DNA of 64,000 nucleotides, taken from contig NZ_JACICD010000005.1 of assembly GCF_014195655.1 (NCBI RefSeq), positions 62,001 to 126,000 on the forward strand. The letters are read 5' to 3'. The DNA comes from Ancylobacter tetraedralis (GTDB taxonomy: Bacteria; Pseudomonadota; Alphaproteobacteria; Rhizobiales; Xanthobacteraceae). This document shows, in pieces, positions 1 through 13,106 of the stretch (position 1 is the first letter of the stretch; the number at the start of each line of letters is the position of its first letter). The translations under genes and the position numbers were made by a program. The notes beneath the pieces are model-generated. The model did no database searches and was not told the origin of the DNA. It saw nothing but the letters and a program-made list of their open reading frames with translations.

Positions 1-4
1 CCCT

Positions 5-32
5 CTTGCGCGCCTGCGCGGCCTTCCTATCT
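5..32 (+). promoter_or_regulatory. Sigma-32 (RpoH)-type heat-shock promoter of hsp20
   Basis: CTTGCG at 5-10 is followed by CCTATCT at 26-32. CTTG and CCTAT are 17 nt apart, which fits the alphaproteobacterial RpoH pattern CTTG-N17/18-CYTATNT. Transcription would begin near 38, giving a leader of about 88 nt that matches the hairpin series described next. The assignment rests on motif match and on the heat-shock gene downstream. Confidence 0.72.
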
Positions 33-38
33 CGAACC

Positions 39-125
39 TGTACCGGCCCTGAGGCGGTACATCCAACGGGTTCGGCTCAGACGAGAGGACCCGCCCCTGC
101 ATGTCGCTTTGAACTGAGGATATGC
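39..125 (+). ncRNA. ROSE-like RNA thermometer in the hsp20 leader
   Basis: Three consecutive hairpins fill the leader. The first pairs TGTACCG (39-45) with CGGTACA (55-61). The second pairs CGGGTTC (67-73) with GGACCCG (87-93), with one GU pair. In the third, 99-108 pairs with 117-125 around an 8-nt loop. The last hairpin buries the ribosome-binding site AGGA (117-120) against TCGCT (104-108), leaving G106 unpaired. A U(U/C)GCU box facing AGGA with an extra G is the hallmark of ROSE elements of rhizobial small heat-shock genes. Heating should melt it and expose the site seven bases before the ATG at 127. Confidence 0.75.
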
Positions 126-126
126 C

Positions 127-609
127 ATGCGTACGTTCGACTTTTCCCCCCTCCACCGTTCCACCGTCGGCTTCGACCGGCTGTTCTCGCTGCTCGACCA
201 AGTCGGCAACGTGGATACCGGCACGACCTATCCGCCCTACAATATCGAGCGGACGGGCGAGAATGCCTATCGCATCACCGTCGCGGTCGCCGGCTTCACC
301 GATCAGGATCTCGATCTCGAGGTGAAGGAGAATACCTTGTCCATCCGCGGCGAGCGGCGACCCGACGTCTCCGCCAAGGGCGGCGAGGTGCTCTATCAGG
401 GCATCGCCGCGCGCGCCTTCGAGCGCCGCTTCCAGCTTGCCGACCATGTGGAAGTACGAGGCGCCAGCCTTGCCAACGGCCTGCTGCATGTCGATCTCGT
501 GCGCGAGATTCCCGAGGCGATGAAGCCCCGGTCGATTCCGATCACGGTCGGCGTTTCCGCTCCCCGCGCGATCGAGGCCAAAACGGCCGCGGCGAAAGCG
601 GCAGCCTAG
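127..609 (+). CDS. Small heat-shock protein, Hsp20/IbpA family
   Basis: This 160-residue ATP-independent holdase should bind unfolding cytosolic proteins during heat stress and pass them to DnaK/ClpB. The alpha-crystallin domain spans roughly residues 38-135, beginning near YPPYNIERTGENAY and ending with the A-x-x-x-x-G-L pattern (SLANGLLHV). The basic alanine-rich tail is short. The ATG at 127 is used because GAGGA at 116-120 is its ribosome-binding site. An ATG at 122 is out of frame. The promoter and ROSE-like leader make heat control at both transcription and translation likely, and a hairpin terminator follows at 729-756. clpB lies 13 kb downstream. Confidence 0.93.
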   Translation: MRTFDFSPLHRSTVGFDRLFSLLDQVGNVDTGTTYPPYNIERTGENAYRITVAVAGFTDQDLDLEVKENTLSIRGERRPDVSAKGGEVLYQGIAARAFERRFQLADHVEVRGASLANGLLHVDLVREIPEAMKPRSIPITVGVSAPRAIEAKTAAAKAAA

Positions 610-639
610 CATTGACGCTCCAGCCGCGGCGAAAGCGGC
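586..639. repeat. Local 17-bp direct duplication at the hsp20 3' end
   Basis: GCCGCGGCGAAAGCGGC occurs at 586-602, inside the last hsp20 codons, and again at 623-639 after the stop, 37 bp apart. A related CATTGACGCT/CATCGACGCT pair follows at 610-619 and 651-660. This looks like a slipped duplication of the gene's 3' end. Confidence 0.6.
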
Positions 640-728
640 GGCCGGCCGGGCATCGACGCTGCCGACCTGTCGCCCGCGGTCACCTCGCCTCCGCACGAGC
701 GGGGCATGTCGAGGGCGACCATCCACAC

Positions 729-756
729 GGCGTCCCGGGAAACCGGGGCGCCTTTT
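729..756 (+). terminator. Rho-independent terminator after hsp20
   Basis: GGCGTCCCGG (729-738) pairs with CCGGGGCGCC (743-752) across a GAAA tetraloop, ten pairs with one GU, followed by TTTT at 753-756. It lies 120 nt after the hsp20 stop and just before the end of the convergent gene. Confidence 0.75.
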
Positions 757-762
757 CCGGTT

Positions 763-1770
763 TCACGGAGCCAGGACAGGCGTACCGGGCGGAGCGGTGT
801 CCTGCGGCGCCGTCTCCGTGGCCGCCGTGCCCCGCACCACCACCGAGGCCGTGCCGGCAGAAGGCTGACCGCCACCCGTCCCGGTTCCCACACCCGTCTT
901 GCTGGTCGTTGCCGTGGGCCCAGCGGCAGCGGGGGCCGGCGTCGCGCCAGTGCCCGGCGGCACGGCAACGCCCGGAATGACCCGCACGCCTCCTGCCGGC
1001 GCCACCGCATCCTCCGCGGGCTTGGAAGCCTCCTGTTTGCCCGCCTCCTGCTTTGCCGCCTCGGGCGGGGAACCGGGGGGCGCTGAAGCGGGCAGCGATT
1101 GAGCGGAAGGCGGCGCGGAAGGCGGCGACGGATCCGGCGCGATGACCGGCGTCGCCGGCGCGACGGACGGCTCGATGGGCGCCGAGGCGGGAACGGTGGC
1201 GACCTCCGGCGGCCGGGCCGGGGGGCGTGGCACGGCGCGCGGCACGTTCGCGACCGGCGGCGCGGAAACGGCCGGTGGGGGGGCATAGCGGCGCTCATCC
1301 GGCGCGGGGCCGAGCGGCCGCATCGCCAGGATCTGGCCGGAGCCGATATCGATGCGCACGCGCTGCCGGGTTCCACGGGGGTCGGTGGCATCGACCACAT
1401 AGGTGGGACCATCGGCGCGCACACGCCCGATCGCCCGCATGCCCATGGAGCGCAGCATCGGCTCGACATCCTGCGGCGGCAGCCCCCCCCGCGACCCGTA
1501 AGCCGGCGGCGGGCCATAGATCGGCGGGGGACCGTAGACTGGCGGAGGGCCGTAAACAGGTGGGGGGCCGGGATAATAGCCGGGCGGCGGGCCATCGTAG
1601 CGATCGACATAGACACCGCCGAAGGGCCGGAAATAGACCTGCGCGCCGGCGGGCGACACGGCCAGCCCGGCCATTCCCGCGGCCAGCGGCAGCAACAGGG
1701 CACAAGGCAGGCGCCGCACCCGCCGCGACCGGCGGAAGATCGCGATGGCAGACGAAAGGACTGGCTTCAT
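763..1770 (-). CDS. Proline-rich exported protein of unknown function
   Basis: The 335-residue product starts with a basic N-terminus and a hydrophobic stretch ending SPAGAQV (residues 39-45), a likely signal peptide cut after AGA. It continues with four GPPPVY-like hexads at residues 68-91. Residues about 98-145 form the only compact region (MLRSMGMRAIGRVRADG, then a segment like a small sheet domain seen in rhizobial proline-rich proteins). The rest is low-complexity Pro/Ala, so it is probably periplasmic or envelope-associated. Another in-frame ATG at 1804-1806 is possible, but starting at 1770 gives a normal signal peptide. No function can be assigned. Confidence 0.7.
   Translation of the reverse strand: MKPVLSSAIAIFRRSRRVRRLPCALLLPLAAGMAGLAVSPAGAQVYFRPFGGVYVDRYDGPPPGYYPGPPPVYGPPPVYGPPPIYGPPPAYGSRGGLPPQDVEPMLRSMGMRAIGRVRADGPTYVVDATDPRGTRQRVRIDIGSGQILAMRPLGPAPDERRYAPPPAVSAPPVANVPRAVPRPPARPPEVATVPASAPIEPSVAPATPVIAPDPSPPSAPPSAQSLPASAPPGSPPEAAKQEAGKQEASKPAEDAVAPAGGVRVIPGVAVPPGTGATPAPAAAGPTATTSKTGVGTGTGGGQPSAGTASVVVRGTAATETAPQDTAPPGTPVLAP
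1498..1569 (-). repeat. Four 18-bp units encoding GPPP(V/I/A)Y
   Basis: Residues 68-91 of the exported protein are four consecutive hexapeptides GPPPVY, GPPPVY, GPPPIY and GPPPAY. Copy number could vary between strains. Confidence 0.85.
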
Positions 1771-2090
1771 GGGCAGCGTCCAGGCTGAATCGTTCCGAAA
1801 GGTCATTGAAGGCAGCGAATGCGGCGCGGGCGAGACCGCGGCTCCGGCCGGCACTCCCCGCCGGGACACCCGCCGATCCGGCGCCGCGCGGCGCCCGCCC
1901 GGCGCGGCACTGTGCCTCAATTACGCCCAATCCAGACAGCGCCGGCCGGGCAATGGCGTTGCGCCAACGGGCATATCCCCTTAACGTTCATTGCGCCGGG
2001 ATCGCCGCCCTCGCAACAAGTATGAAAATTCGCCGGGCTGGGATGCGCGGTGCCGCTTGTCGGCACGCGTCAATTCTGGCATCTTCGCGA

Positions 2091-2119
2091 TTGATAGGGA
2101 AGCGATGCTGTCCTATAAT
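2091..2119 (+). promoter_or_regulatory. Sigma-70 promoter of gltB
   Basis: TTGATA at 2091-2096 and TATAAT at 2114-2119 are separated by 17 bp, close to consensus and the best housekeeping promoter in the window. Transcription would start near 2126, leaving a leader of about 138 nt before gltB. The leader holds only a weak hairpin (about 2189-2215). Confidence 0.75.
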
Positions 2120-2263
2120 CGCGACAGGCCGAAGCCGGGCACCGCCATGGCACGGCCGATGCAGATCTGAAACGACGACCGCGTGCATCTTCGTGCAGCA
2201 AAGCTCTGCGAAGCTGGGCAAGGTCCGGGACGCCGATGGACAGACCCGAAGGGAGATACGGGG

Positions 2264-6991
<4,728 letters not shown>

Positions 6992-7025
6992 GCCGCCGCC
7001 TCGCCCGCGCGGGGTTCGACGCGGG

Positions 7026-7065
7026 ACGGCCCGGAGGGGCCGTTGGCGCGGCCGTGTGCCGCGCC
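7026..7065 (+). promoter_or_regulatory. Two tandem hairpins between gltB and gltD
   Basis: ACGGCCC (7026-7032) pairs with GGGCCGT (7037-7043), and GGCGCGGC (7045-7052) pairs with GCCGCGCC (7058-7065) over a 5-nt loop. Only TCATTTCC follows, so full termination is unlikely. Partial attenuation or transcript stabilisation between the two subunits is possible. Confidence 0.45.
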
Positions 7066-7152
7066 GTCATTTCCCAACTGGCATGATTGATGTATCTGCA
7101 CCGGGGGCTGGAACGCCTCCAAGGTGGCGGTGCTCCGCGAATAGAGGGCGCA

Positions 7153-8577
7153 ATGGGTAAGGTTACGGGCTTTCTCGAGATCGATCGGCGCGAGGCGAAG
7201 TATCAGCCGGCGTCCGACCGCATTCGCCATTTCCGCGAGTTCACCCTGCCGCTGCCCGATTCCGAGGTCGTCAACCAGGCCTCGCGCTGCATGGATTGCG
7301 GCGTTCCGTTCTGCCACGGGCCCAATGGCTGCCCGATCCACAACCAGATCCCGGACTGGAACGACCTCGTCTATAACGGCAACTGGGAAGAAGCCGCGCG
7401 CAACCTCCATTCCACCAATAATTTCCCCGAATTCACCGGCCGCATCTGCCCCGCGCCCTGCGAGGAAGCCTGCACGCTGAATCTCGAGGACGTGCCCGTC
7501 ACCATCAAGACGGTGGAGCAGGCCATTGCCGACAAGGCGTGGAAGGCCGGCTGGATCAAGCCCGAGCCGAACCCGCACAAGACGGGCAAGAAGGTCGCCG
7601 TGGTCGGCTCCGGCCCGGCCGGCATGGCGGCCGCCCAGCAGCTCGCCCGCGCCGGGCACGAGGTGCATGTCTATGAGCGCGAGCCCAAGGCCGGCGGCCT
7701 GCTGCGCTACGGCATTCCCGACTTCAAGATGGAAAAGCACTATATCGACCGCCGCGTCGCACAGATGGAAGGCGAGGGCGTGACCTTCCACTACGGCGCC
7801 AATATCGGCGTGACCGTGCCGCTCGACGAGTTGCTGGCCAGCCACGACGCCGTGCTGATGTGCGGCGGCTCGGAGGCCCCGCGCGACCCCGGCCTGCCCG
7901 GGCACGAGCTGGAAGGCGTGCACTATGCCATGCCCTATCTGGTGCAGCAGAACCGCCGCGTCGGGCGCGAAAAGGAGGGCGACGAGCAGCCTATCCTTGC
8001 CGCCGGCAAGCATGTCGTGGTGATCGGCGGCGGCGACACCGCCTCCGATTGCGTCGGCACCGCCTTCCGCCAGGGCGCGCTCTCCGTGCACCAGCTCGAC
8101 ATCCGCCCGGTGCCGCCGATCAAGGAAGACAAGCTGGCGGTGTGGCCCTACTGGCCGACCAAGTTCCGCACCTCCACCAGCCAGGCGGAAGGCGCCGAGC
8201 GCGAATTCGCCGCCGCCACCCTGTCCATCGAGGGCAAGAAGGGCCGTGTCACCTCGGTGAAATGCGCCCGCGTCGATGCCAAGCGCCAGCCGATTCCCGG
8301 CACCGAGTTCCACATCAAGGCCGACCTGATCTTCATCGCCCTCGGCTTCGTGCACCCGCTGCATGAGGGCATGCTGGAGCAGGACGGCCTGTCGCTGGAC
8401 AAGCGCGGCAATGTCGCGGCCACGGACAACGACTACGCCACCAGCGTGCCGAAGCTGTTCGCCGCCGGCGATATGCGCCGCGGTCAGTCGCTGGTCGTGT
8501 GGGCGATCCGCGAGGGCCGGCAGGCCGCGCAGTCGATCGACATGTTCCTGATGGGCGCCTCGGTCCTGCCGCGCTGA
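7153..8577 (+). CDS. gltD: Glutamate synthase small (beta) subunit
   Basis: The 474-residue FAD/NADPH subunit passes electrons from NADPH to the large subunit. The N-terminal iron-sulfur motif is [19 protein letters not shown]. It is followed by the FAD dinucleotide fold ([20 protein letters not shown]) and the NADPH fold ([16 protein letters not shown]). The start MGKVTGFLE is the family's usual one and has AGAGGG at 7143-7148 upstream. A TTG/ATG extension at 7087-7090 is unlikely. It is probably co-transcribed with gltB, and a tandem-repeat block follows the stop. Confidence 0.97.
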   Translation: MGKVTGFLEIDRREAKYQPASDRIRHFREFTLPLPDSEVVNQASRCMDCGVPFCHGPNGCPIHNQIPDWNDLVYNGNWEEAARNLHSTNNFPEFTGRICPAPCEEACTLNLEDVPVTIKTVEQAIADKAWKAGWIKPEPNPHKTGKKVAVVGSGPAGMAAAQQLARAGHEVHVYEREPKAGGLLRYGIPDFKMEKHYIDRRVAQMEGEGVTFHYGANIGVTVPLDELLASHDAVLMCGGSEAPRDPGLPGHELEGVHYAMPYLVQQNRRVGREKEGDEQPILAAGKHVVVIGGGDTASDCVGTAFRQGALSVHQLDIRPVPPIKEDKLAVWPYWPTKFRTSTSQAEGAEREFAAATLSIEGKKGRVTSVKCARVDAKRQPIPGTEFHIKADLIFIALGFVHPLHEGMLEQDGLSLDKRGNVAATDNDYATSVPKLFAAGDMRRGQSLVVWAIREGRQAAQSIDMFLMGASVLPR

Positions 8578-8622
8578 GCCGTCCAGCCGTCCGCGCCTCG
8601 ACCACCGCGCATTCTCACGGCG

Positions 8623-8762
8623 CCCTACGGGGCGCCATTTGCTTGGTGGCCTGATGGCCCTACGGAGCGCCGGTTGCCTGTGAGCCTGATGGCCCTATGG
8701 GGCGCCGGTTGCCTGTGAGCCTGATGGCCCTACGGGGCGCCATTTGCCTGTTGGCCTGATCG
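8623..8762. repeat. Four tandem 35-bp repeats between convergent genes
   Basis: Units run 8623-8657, 8658-8692, 8693-8727 and 8728-8762. Each begins CCCTACGGGGCGCC or a near variant and ends GCCTGATGG or GCCTGATCG. The two middle copies differ by two bases, and the outer copies share ATTTGC where the middle ones have GGTTGC. GGCGCC or AGCGCC recurs every 35 bp, so successive units can pair in RNA from either strand. The block lies between the gltD stop (8577) and the end of the next gene (8769). It has no coding sense and no neighbouring cas genes. Confidence 0.9.
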
Positions 8763-8768
8763 CCCGGA

Positions 8769-10286
8769 TCAGGGCGCCACAGCCGTGCTGCCCGAGGCGG
8801 GCGTGCCGGGCGCGGCGATGGCCGGCACCGGGCCGGACGGCAGCGGCGCGTCGGCCGGCATGGGCCCGACCAGCGGCGCGCTGGTCGCCGCCGGTTGCCC
8901 GGCCGGCCAGCGAAAATCATCCGTCCTCCCCGTGACCGGAGGCAGCGCCGCGCCGCTGACCAGCACGCGGGCCGGCTCGGGCGTCGCCTCGGCAACACCC
9001 TCCGGCCCCGCCGGCGTCACCACCGGAGTGGCGGCAGCCCCCCCGGCCGCCAGAGGCGCCGCCCCCGGTGCGCCTGCCAGCGTACGCGCCCCGCTCACCG
9101 CCCCGCCCGTAAGCAGGATGATCGACGGGCGGGCATCGGCGGGATTGGCCGCAGCCGCCGGCGGCTCGCCCGGCCGGGCGAGCAGATCGTCGAGCTCGCG
9201 ATCGACGAAGAAGGCCAGCTTGCGCCCGCCGGCCCGCGTGAAGCCGAGCCCGTCGGAGCTGCGCAGACGCCGGCGCTGACCATCAACCGCCGGTCCCGAC
9301 ATCATGAACTTGCCATTCTCATCGACGAAGCCGTCGGTCACGTCCACGAAGATCAGCCCGGCGCGCTCCACATGCTCCTTGAGCAGCACGTTGAACTGCG
9401 TGCGGCGCTGGTTGGCTGCGTCGTCCTCCACAGGCGGCAGGCCGACCACGACGACAGGGCGTCCCGCGAGCTTGAGACCGAGCAGCACGTCGTCGAGGCG
9501 GCGGCCATAGATCTCGCGCCAGCGCTCGTCCAGCGGCTCGGCGCGCCCGGCAGGATCCTCGATCGGCACCAGATCATTGGCACCGGCGAACAGCACGGTC
9601 ACATTGGCCTGCTCGCCGCCGGGTAACTGGCGGGCGGCACTCCGCCAGTCGAAGGCGCTGCCCGGCCCGAGGCCCGAGCCCGCCTCGCTCTTGCCGACCA
9701 CCACCACGCCCTCGCGGTCGGCGGCGAAGGCATCGGCCAGCCCCTGCGCCAGCGACGCGGCATAGTCGTCGCCAAGCACCAGCACGATCTCGGACACTTT
9801 CGCATCGACGCGCGCGGCGGCCGCATTGTCATAGACCGCGCCGCGCGGCTCGGCCGGTGGCGCGATCACCGGCGCGCGGGCGACCGGCGGCGCGGGCGCC
9901 GCGTCGCGCGGCACGCGCGGGGCCTCCGCGCGCGGCGGGCTGTCGCCTCGGAACAGGTCAAGGAGCGGCTGAAACGGCGACCAACTGCGCGGCTCGGCCG
10001 GCGGCGCCTGGCGGGCCTGCGGGCGCTGCTGCGGCTGAACCTGGCGCGAGGGCTGCTGCTGGCGCGTCGGCGGCGGCTGTTGCTGCCGGGTGGGTTGCTG
10101 GCGCTGCTGCGACGGGGCGGGACGCGTGGCCGGCTGACCCACATCGCCCGGCGGGCGGAACCAGTCGCTCTGCGCCCGCGCCGGAGGGCTCGCGGCCGAC
10201 AGCAGGGAACTCAGCAGCGCGCCGGCGAGGAGCGTCCTGAACGCCTGCCGGATCCCTCGCCCCTGCCCGAAGCCGCATGCACGCAT
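8769..10286 (-). CDS. Exported SGNH/GDSL-like protein (DUF459 type) with altered catalytic motifs
   Basis: A signal peptide ends SPPARAQ (residues 34-39). A Gln/Pro/Arg-rich linker (residues 45-145) leads to an SGNH-fold domain at about 165-370, followed by a Pro/Ala tail. The block III motif GANDLV (residues 235-240) is present. The nucleophile block reads LGDDYAASLAQGL, with Asp174 where GDSL has serine. The last block reads DGLGFTRAG, with Gly348 where the catalytic histidine is expected. It may be a binding protein or pseudo-enzyme rather than an esterase. It follows the mltB-like gene by 96 bp on the same strand, a pairing that suggests cell-wall work. Confidence 0.75.
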   Translation of the reverse strand: MRACGFGQGRGIRQAFRTLLAGALLSSLLSAASPPARAQSDWFRPPGDVGQPATRPAPSQQRQQPTRQQQPPPTRQQQPSRQVQPQQRPQARQAPPAEPRSWSPFQPLLDLFRGDSPPRAEAPRVPRDAAPAPPVARAPVIAPPAEPRGAVYDNAAAARVDAKVSEIVLVLGDDYAASLAQGLADAFAADREGVVVVGKSEAGSGLGPGSAFDWRSAARQLPGGEQANVTVLFAGANDLVPIEDPAGRAEPLDERWREIYGRRLDDVLLGLKLAGRPVVVVGLPPVEDDAANQRRTQFNVLLKEHVERAGLIFVDVTDGFVDENGKFMMSGPAVDGQRRRLRSSDGLGFTRAGGRKLAFFVDRELDDLLARPGEPPAAAANPADARPSIILLTGGAVSGARTLAGAPGAAPLAAGGAAATPVVTPAGPEGVAEATPEPARVLVSGAALPPVTGRTDDFRWPAGQPAATSAPLVGPMPADAPLPSGPVPAIAAPGTPASGSTAVAP

Positions 10287-10327
10287 GAACTGCCCTTGCC
10301 TGACGTCACCCGCCGGTCCCGTGAACC

Positions 10328-10333
10328 ATTATA
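10328..10333 (-). promoter_or_regulatory. Possible -10 element upstream of the SGNH gene
   Basis: On the minus strand a perfect TATAAT (10333-10328) lies about 40 bp before the start at 10286. No good -35 is visible at the right distance, so this is tentative. Confidence 0.3.
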
Positions 10334-10382
10334 GCGGTTCTTTCAAGACCCGCATCGCGGACCCGGGATCGGGACGGGGCGC

Positions 10383-11822
10383 TCAGGTGCCGTTGCGCAG
10401 CGAAGCGAGCACCTCGTCGGAGGCAAGCCCATCGGGCACCAGACCAGCGCTGACCTGATATTCGCGCACCGCGTCACGGGTCTTCTGGCCGAGCGCGCCA
10501 TCATGGGTGCCGACATCATAGCCGCGCGAGGCCAGCCGCTGCTGCAGTTCCGTGCGCTCCAGCCGCGAGAGCGCCCGCGCATCCTCCGGCCAGGGCTGCA
10601 CGAAGGGCCCGCCGCCGCGAATGCGATCCGCCAGATGCCCGATCGCCAGCGCATAGGCATCGGCCGGGTTGTAGGAGAGGATCGCCTTGAAATTGTCGGT
10701 CATCAGAAAGGCTGGCCCCTTGGCGCCCGCCGGGAGCAGCAGGAAGGCCATCTCGTCGCCGCCGGGCATCGGTCGCCCATCCGGGCGCCGCACGCCCAGC
10801 GCCCACCATTCGCGCATCGGCTTCTTCAGCTTCTTGTCGGCCAGCAGATAATTGAAGCCGCGCGGCAGATCCACCTCATAGCCCCAGCTGCGCCCCGCCA
10901 CCCAGCCGCCGCGCTTGAGCTTTGCGGCGGTCGACCCCATCGCATCGGCGACCGAATCGACCACGTTGCGATGCCCGTCGCCGTCGAAGTCCACCGCGTC
11001 GCGCTGGAAGGCGGTGGGCATGAACTGGGTGAGCCCGAAGGCACCCGCCCACGAGCCGCGCAGGTGGCTCTCGGGAATGTCGCCCTTGTCGAGAATGCGC
11101 AGCGCGGCGACGAACTCGTCGCGGAAATAGGGCTGCCGCCGGCCGACGCAGGCCAGCGTGCCCGTGGCCTGCAGCACGGGATAGGACCCGCGCGCGCTGC
11201 CGTAATTGGTCTCGATGCCCCAGATGGCGGCGACGACATAGGGGTCGACGCCATAGGTGCGGCCCACCGCCTCGAACACGGCAGCATTCTGCGCCATGGC
11301 TTCGCGACCGCGGGTGATGCGGGTTTCCGAGACCAGCATGGTCACGTAGTCGCCCGTGGTGCGGGTGAATTCGGGCTGCGTCTGCAGCTTGTCCATGATG
11401 CCCATGTCGGGCTTCAGCCCGGCCGTGTAGCGGCGGAATCCGGCCGGGGAGACGCCCTGCGCCCGCGCCATCGGCTCCAGCGAGGCGATGCAGCGGTCGA
11501 AATTCGCTTCGGCACGCGCCAGCGCCTGGGGGGTCATTTCCGGATGGGTCGACGCCGCCGCCGGTGCAGCCGCGCGGGCGGGCGCGGCCGGACGGGGCGA
11601 CGGAGCATTGGCAACCGCGGCGGCGCGCATGGGGGAAGGCGAAGCGAGCGCTCCCGTCACCTCGTCGGGCGAAGCGCAGCCGGCGAGGCCCAGACATAGC
11701 AGCACCGCCCCCGCGAGCTTCGGCCCGGCAAGCTTCGGTCCCGCGAATCCGTCGGCGGGCTGGCGGCCGCGTACGAATGTCGCCGATGCCGGGATCCCGG
11801 ATGCCGCTGTGCCTTTCGTCAT
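10383..11822 (-). CDS. Lytic murein transglycosylase, MltB type, lipoprotein
   Basis: The 479-residue product should cleave peptidoglycan between MurNAc and GlcNAc, forming 1,6-anhydro ends. The lipobox LGLAGC puts the lipidated cysteine at residue 49. The SLT_2 domain covers about 95-400, with the expected catalytic glutamate Glu204 in AIWGIETNYGSARGSYP and the FMPTAFQRDAVDFDGDGHRN region. A C-terminal peptidoglycan-binding domain (about 415-479) contains RGYDVGTHDGALGQKTR. It is probably anchored in the outer membrane. The SGNH-like gene lies downstream on the same strand. The ATG at 11822 gives a somewhat long signal region, and internal starts are possible. Confidence 0.92.
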   Translation of the reverse strand: MTKGTAASGIPASATFVRGRQPADGFAGPKLAGPKLAGAVLLCLGLAGCASPDEVTGALASPSPMRAAAVANAPSPRPAAPARAAAPAAASTHPEMTPQALARAEANFDRCIASLEPMARAQGVSPAGFRRYTAGLKPDMGIMDKLQTQPEFTRTTGDYVTMLVSETRITRGREAMAQNAAVFEAVGRTYGVDPYVVAAIWGIETNYGSARGSYPVLQATGTLACVGRRQPYFRDEFVAALRILDKGDIPESHLRGSWAGAFGLTQFMPTAFQRDAVDFDGDGHRNVVDSVADAMGSTAAKLKRGGWVAGRSWGYEVDLPRGFNYLLADKKLKKPMREWWALGVRRPDGRPMPGGDEMAFLLLPAGAKGPAFLMTDNFKAILSYNPADAYALAIGHLADRIRGGGPFVQPWPEDARALSRLERTELQQRLASRGYDVGTHDGALGQKTRDAVREYQVSAGLVPDGLASDEVLASLRNGT

Positions 11823-12139
11823 GACGCCTACCCTTACGCAAACCGCAGGGCGGGATTAGGAACCCCTCAAGGTTTCATCGATCTTAACGGCGCGGCGATT
11901 CGCGCGCGAACATGCCCCTGCGGCAGGCGGCATCCCCTCCCCTGCGCCGCAGCCCGACGACGCCAGCGTGCCACGCATGGCAGGGATGGCGGTATCGCGG
12001 GGTGCAAACGGCATCTTCGTCACAATGCGTTTACCGAGCCTGTGTGAAACGCGGGGGTAAGGCGTTAAGTTGAACACAGGCAGGCTCCTGCCATCCCGTC
12101 ACCGGTGTCTTAGGCTCCCCAAGGCAGTTTCCCCGTCAT
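11823..12139. other. Divergent intergenic region, mltB-type gene / galU
   Basis: This 317-bp stretch must hold promoters for both neighbours. I see no consensus pair, no RNA gene and no coding frame that I trust. A CATGGCAGGG-like GC-rich segment near 11970-12000 is not a convincing element. Confidence 0.5.
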
Positions 12140-13030
12140 ATGGCTAAAAAGATCCGCAAGGCGATCCTCCCCGTTGCCGGTCTCGGCACGCGCTTCCTGC
12201 CCGCCACCAAGGCGGTGCCCAAGGAAATGCTGACCGTGGTCGACCGACCCGTCGTCCAGCATGTGGTGGACGAGGCCCGCGCCGCCGGCATCGAGCATTT
12301 CGTGTTCGTGACCGGGCGCAACAAGGGCGTCATCGAAGACCATTTCGACCGCCAGTACGAACTCGAGGCAACACTGTCCGAGCGCGGCAAGCATCAGCTG
12401 CTCGACACGTTGCGCGAGGAGACGCTCGGCCCCGGCAAGACCAGCTTCACCCGCCAGCAGCTGCCGCTCGGCCTCGGCCATGCGGTGTGGTGCGCGCGCG
12501 ACATCATCGGCAACGAGCCCTTCGCCCTGCTGCTGCCGGACATGCTGCACAAGCCGCGCAACGGGCGCGGCTGCCTCGCGCAGATGGTGGAGGCCTACGA
12601 GCACACCGGCGGCGGCAACCACATCGCCGTCTACGAGGTGCCGCCGGAGCAGACCGACCAGTACGGCATCGTCGGGCTCGGCGACGAGGTCACCGAGGGC
12701 GTGCACAAGATCGGCCGCATGGTCGAGAAGCCGAAGAAGGAGGTCGCCCCCTCCAACCTCGCCATTTCCGGCCGCTACATCCTGCAGCCGGAGATCTTCG
12801 ACCTGCTCGCCACGCAGGAGCGCGGCGCCGGTGGCGAGATCCAGCTGACCGATTCCATGCTCAAACTGGCCAAGAAGCAGGATTTCTACAGCGTCACCTT
12901 CGACGGCGCGATCTATGACTGCGGCTCGAAGCTCGGCTTCCTCACGGCCAACGTCGCCTATGCGCTGGCCCGCCCCGACATTGCCGAAACCTTCCTGCCC
13001 GAACTGCAGGCGCTGCTCTCGCGCAGCTGA
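12140..13030 (+). CDS. galU: UTP-glucose-1-phosphate uridylyltransferase
   Basis: The 296-residue enzyme makes UDP-glucose from UTP and glucose-1-phosphate for exopolysaccharide, LPS and glucan synthesis. The N-terminal nucleotide-binding signature is [21 protein letters not shown] (residues 8-24), followed by [20 protein letters not shown] and [11 protein letters not shown] are also typical. Length is normal. It is divergent from the mltB-type gene and convergent with the DUF2267 gene 76 bp downstream. Confidence 0.97.
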   Translation: MAKKIRKAILPVAGLGTRFLPATKAVPKEMLTVVDRPVVQHVVDEARAAGIEHFVFVTGRNKGVIEDHFDRQYELEATLSERGKHQLLDTLREETLGPGKTSFTRQQLPLGLGHAVWCARDIIGNEPFALLLPDMLHKPRNGRGCLAQMVEAYEHTGGGNHIAVYEVPPEQTDQYGIVGLGDEVTEGVHKIGRMVEKPKKEVAPSNLAISGRYILQPEIFDLLATQERGAGGEIQLTDSMLKLAKKQDFYSVTFDGAIYDCGSKLGFLTANVAYALARPDIAETFLPELQALLSRS

Positions 13031-13106
13031 GGCGGAACCTCGTCCCGGCCGGTACGGCGACAGCCACGATCGGCCGGGGCGATCCGAAAATACCGGCGCG
13101 CTCCCC

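Noticed and set aside
8623..8762. CRISPR array
   Set aside because: The 35-bp units follow each other directly with no variable spacers, and no cas genes are near.
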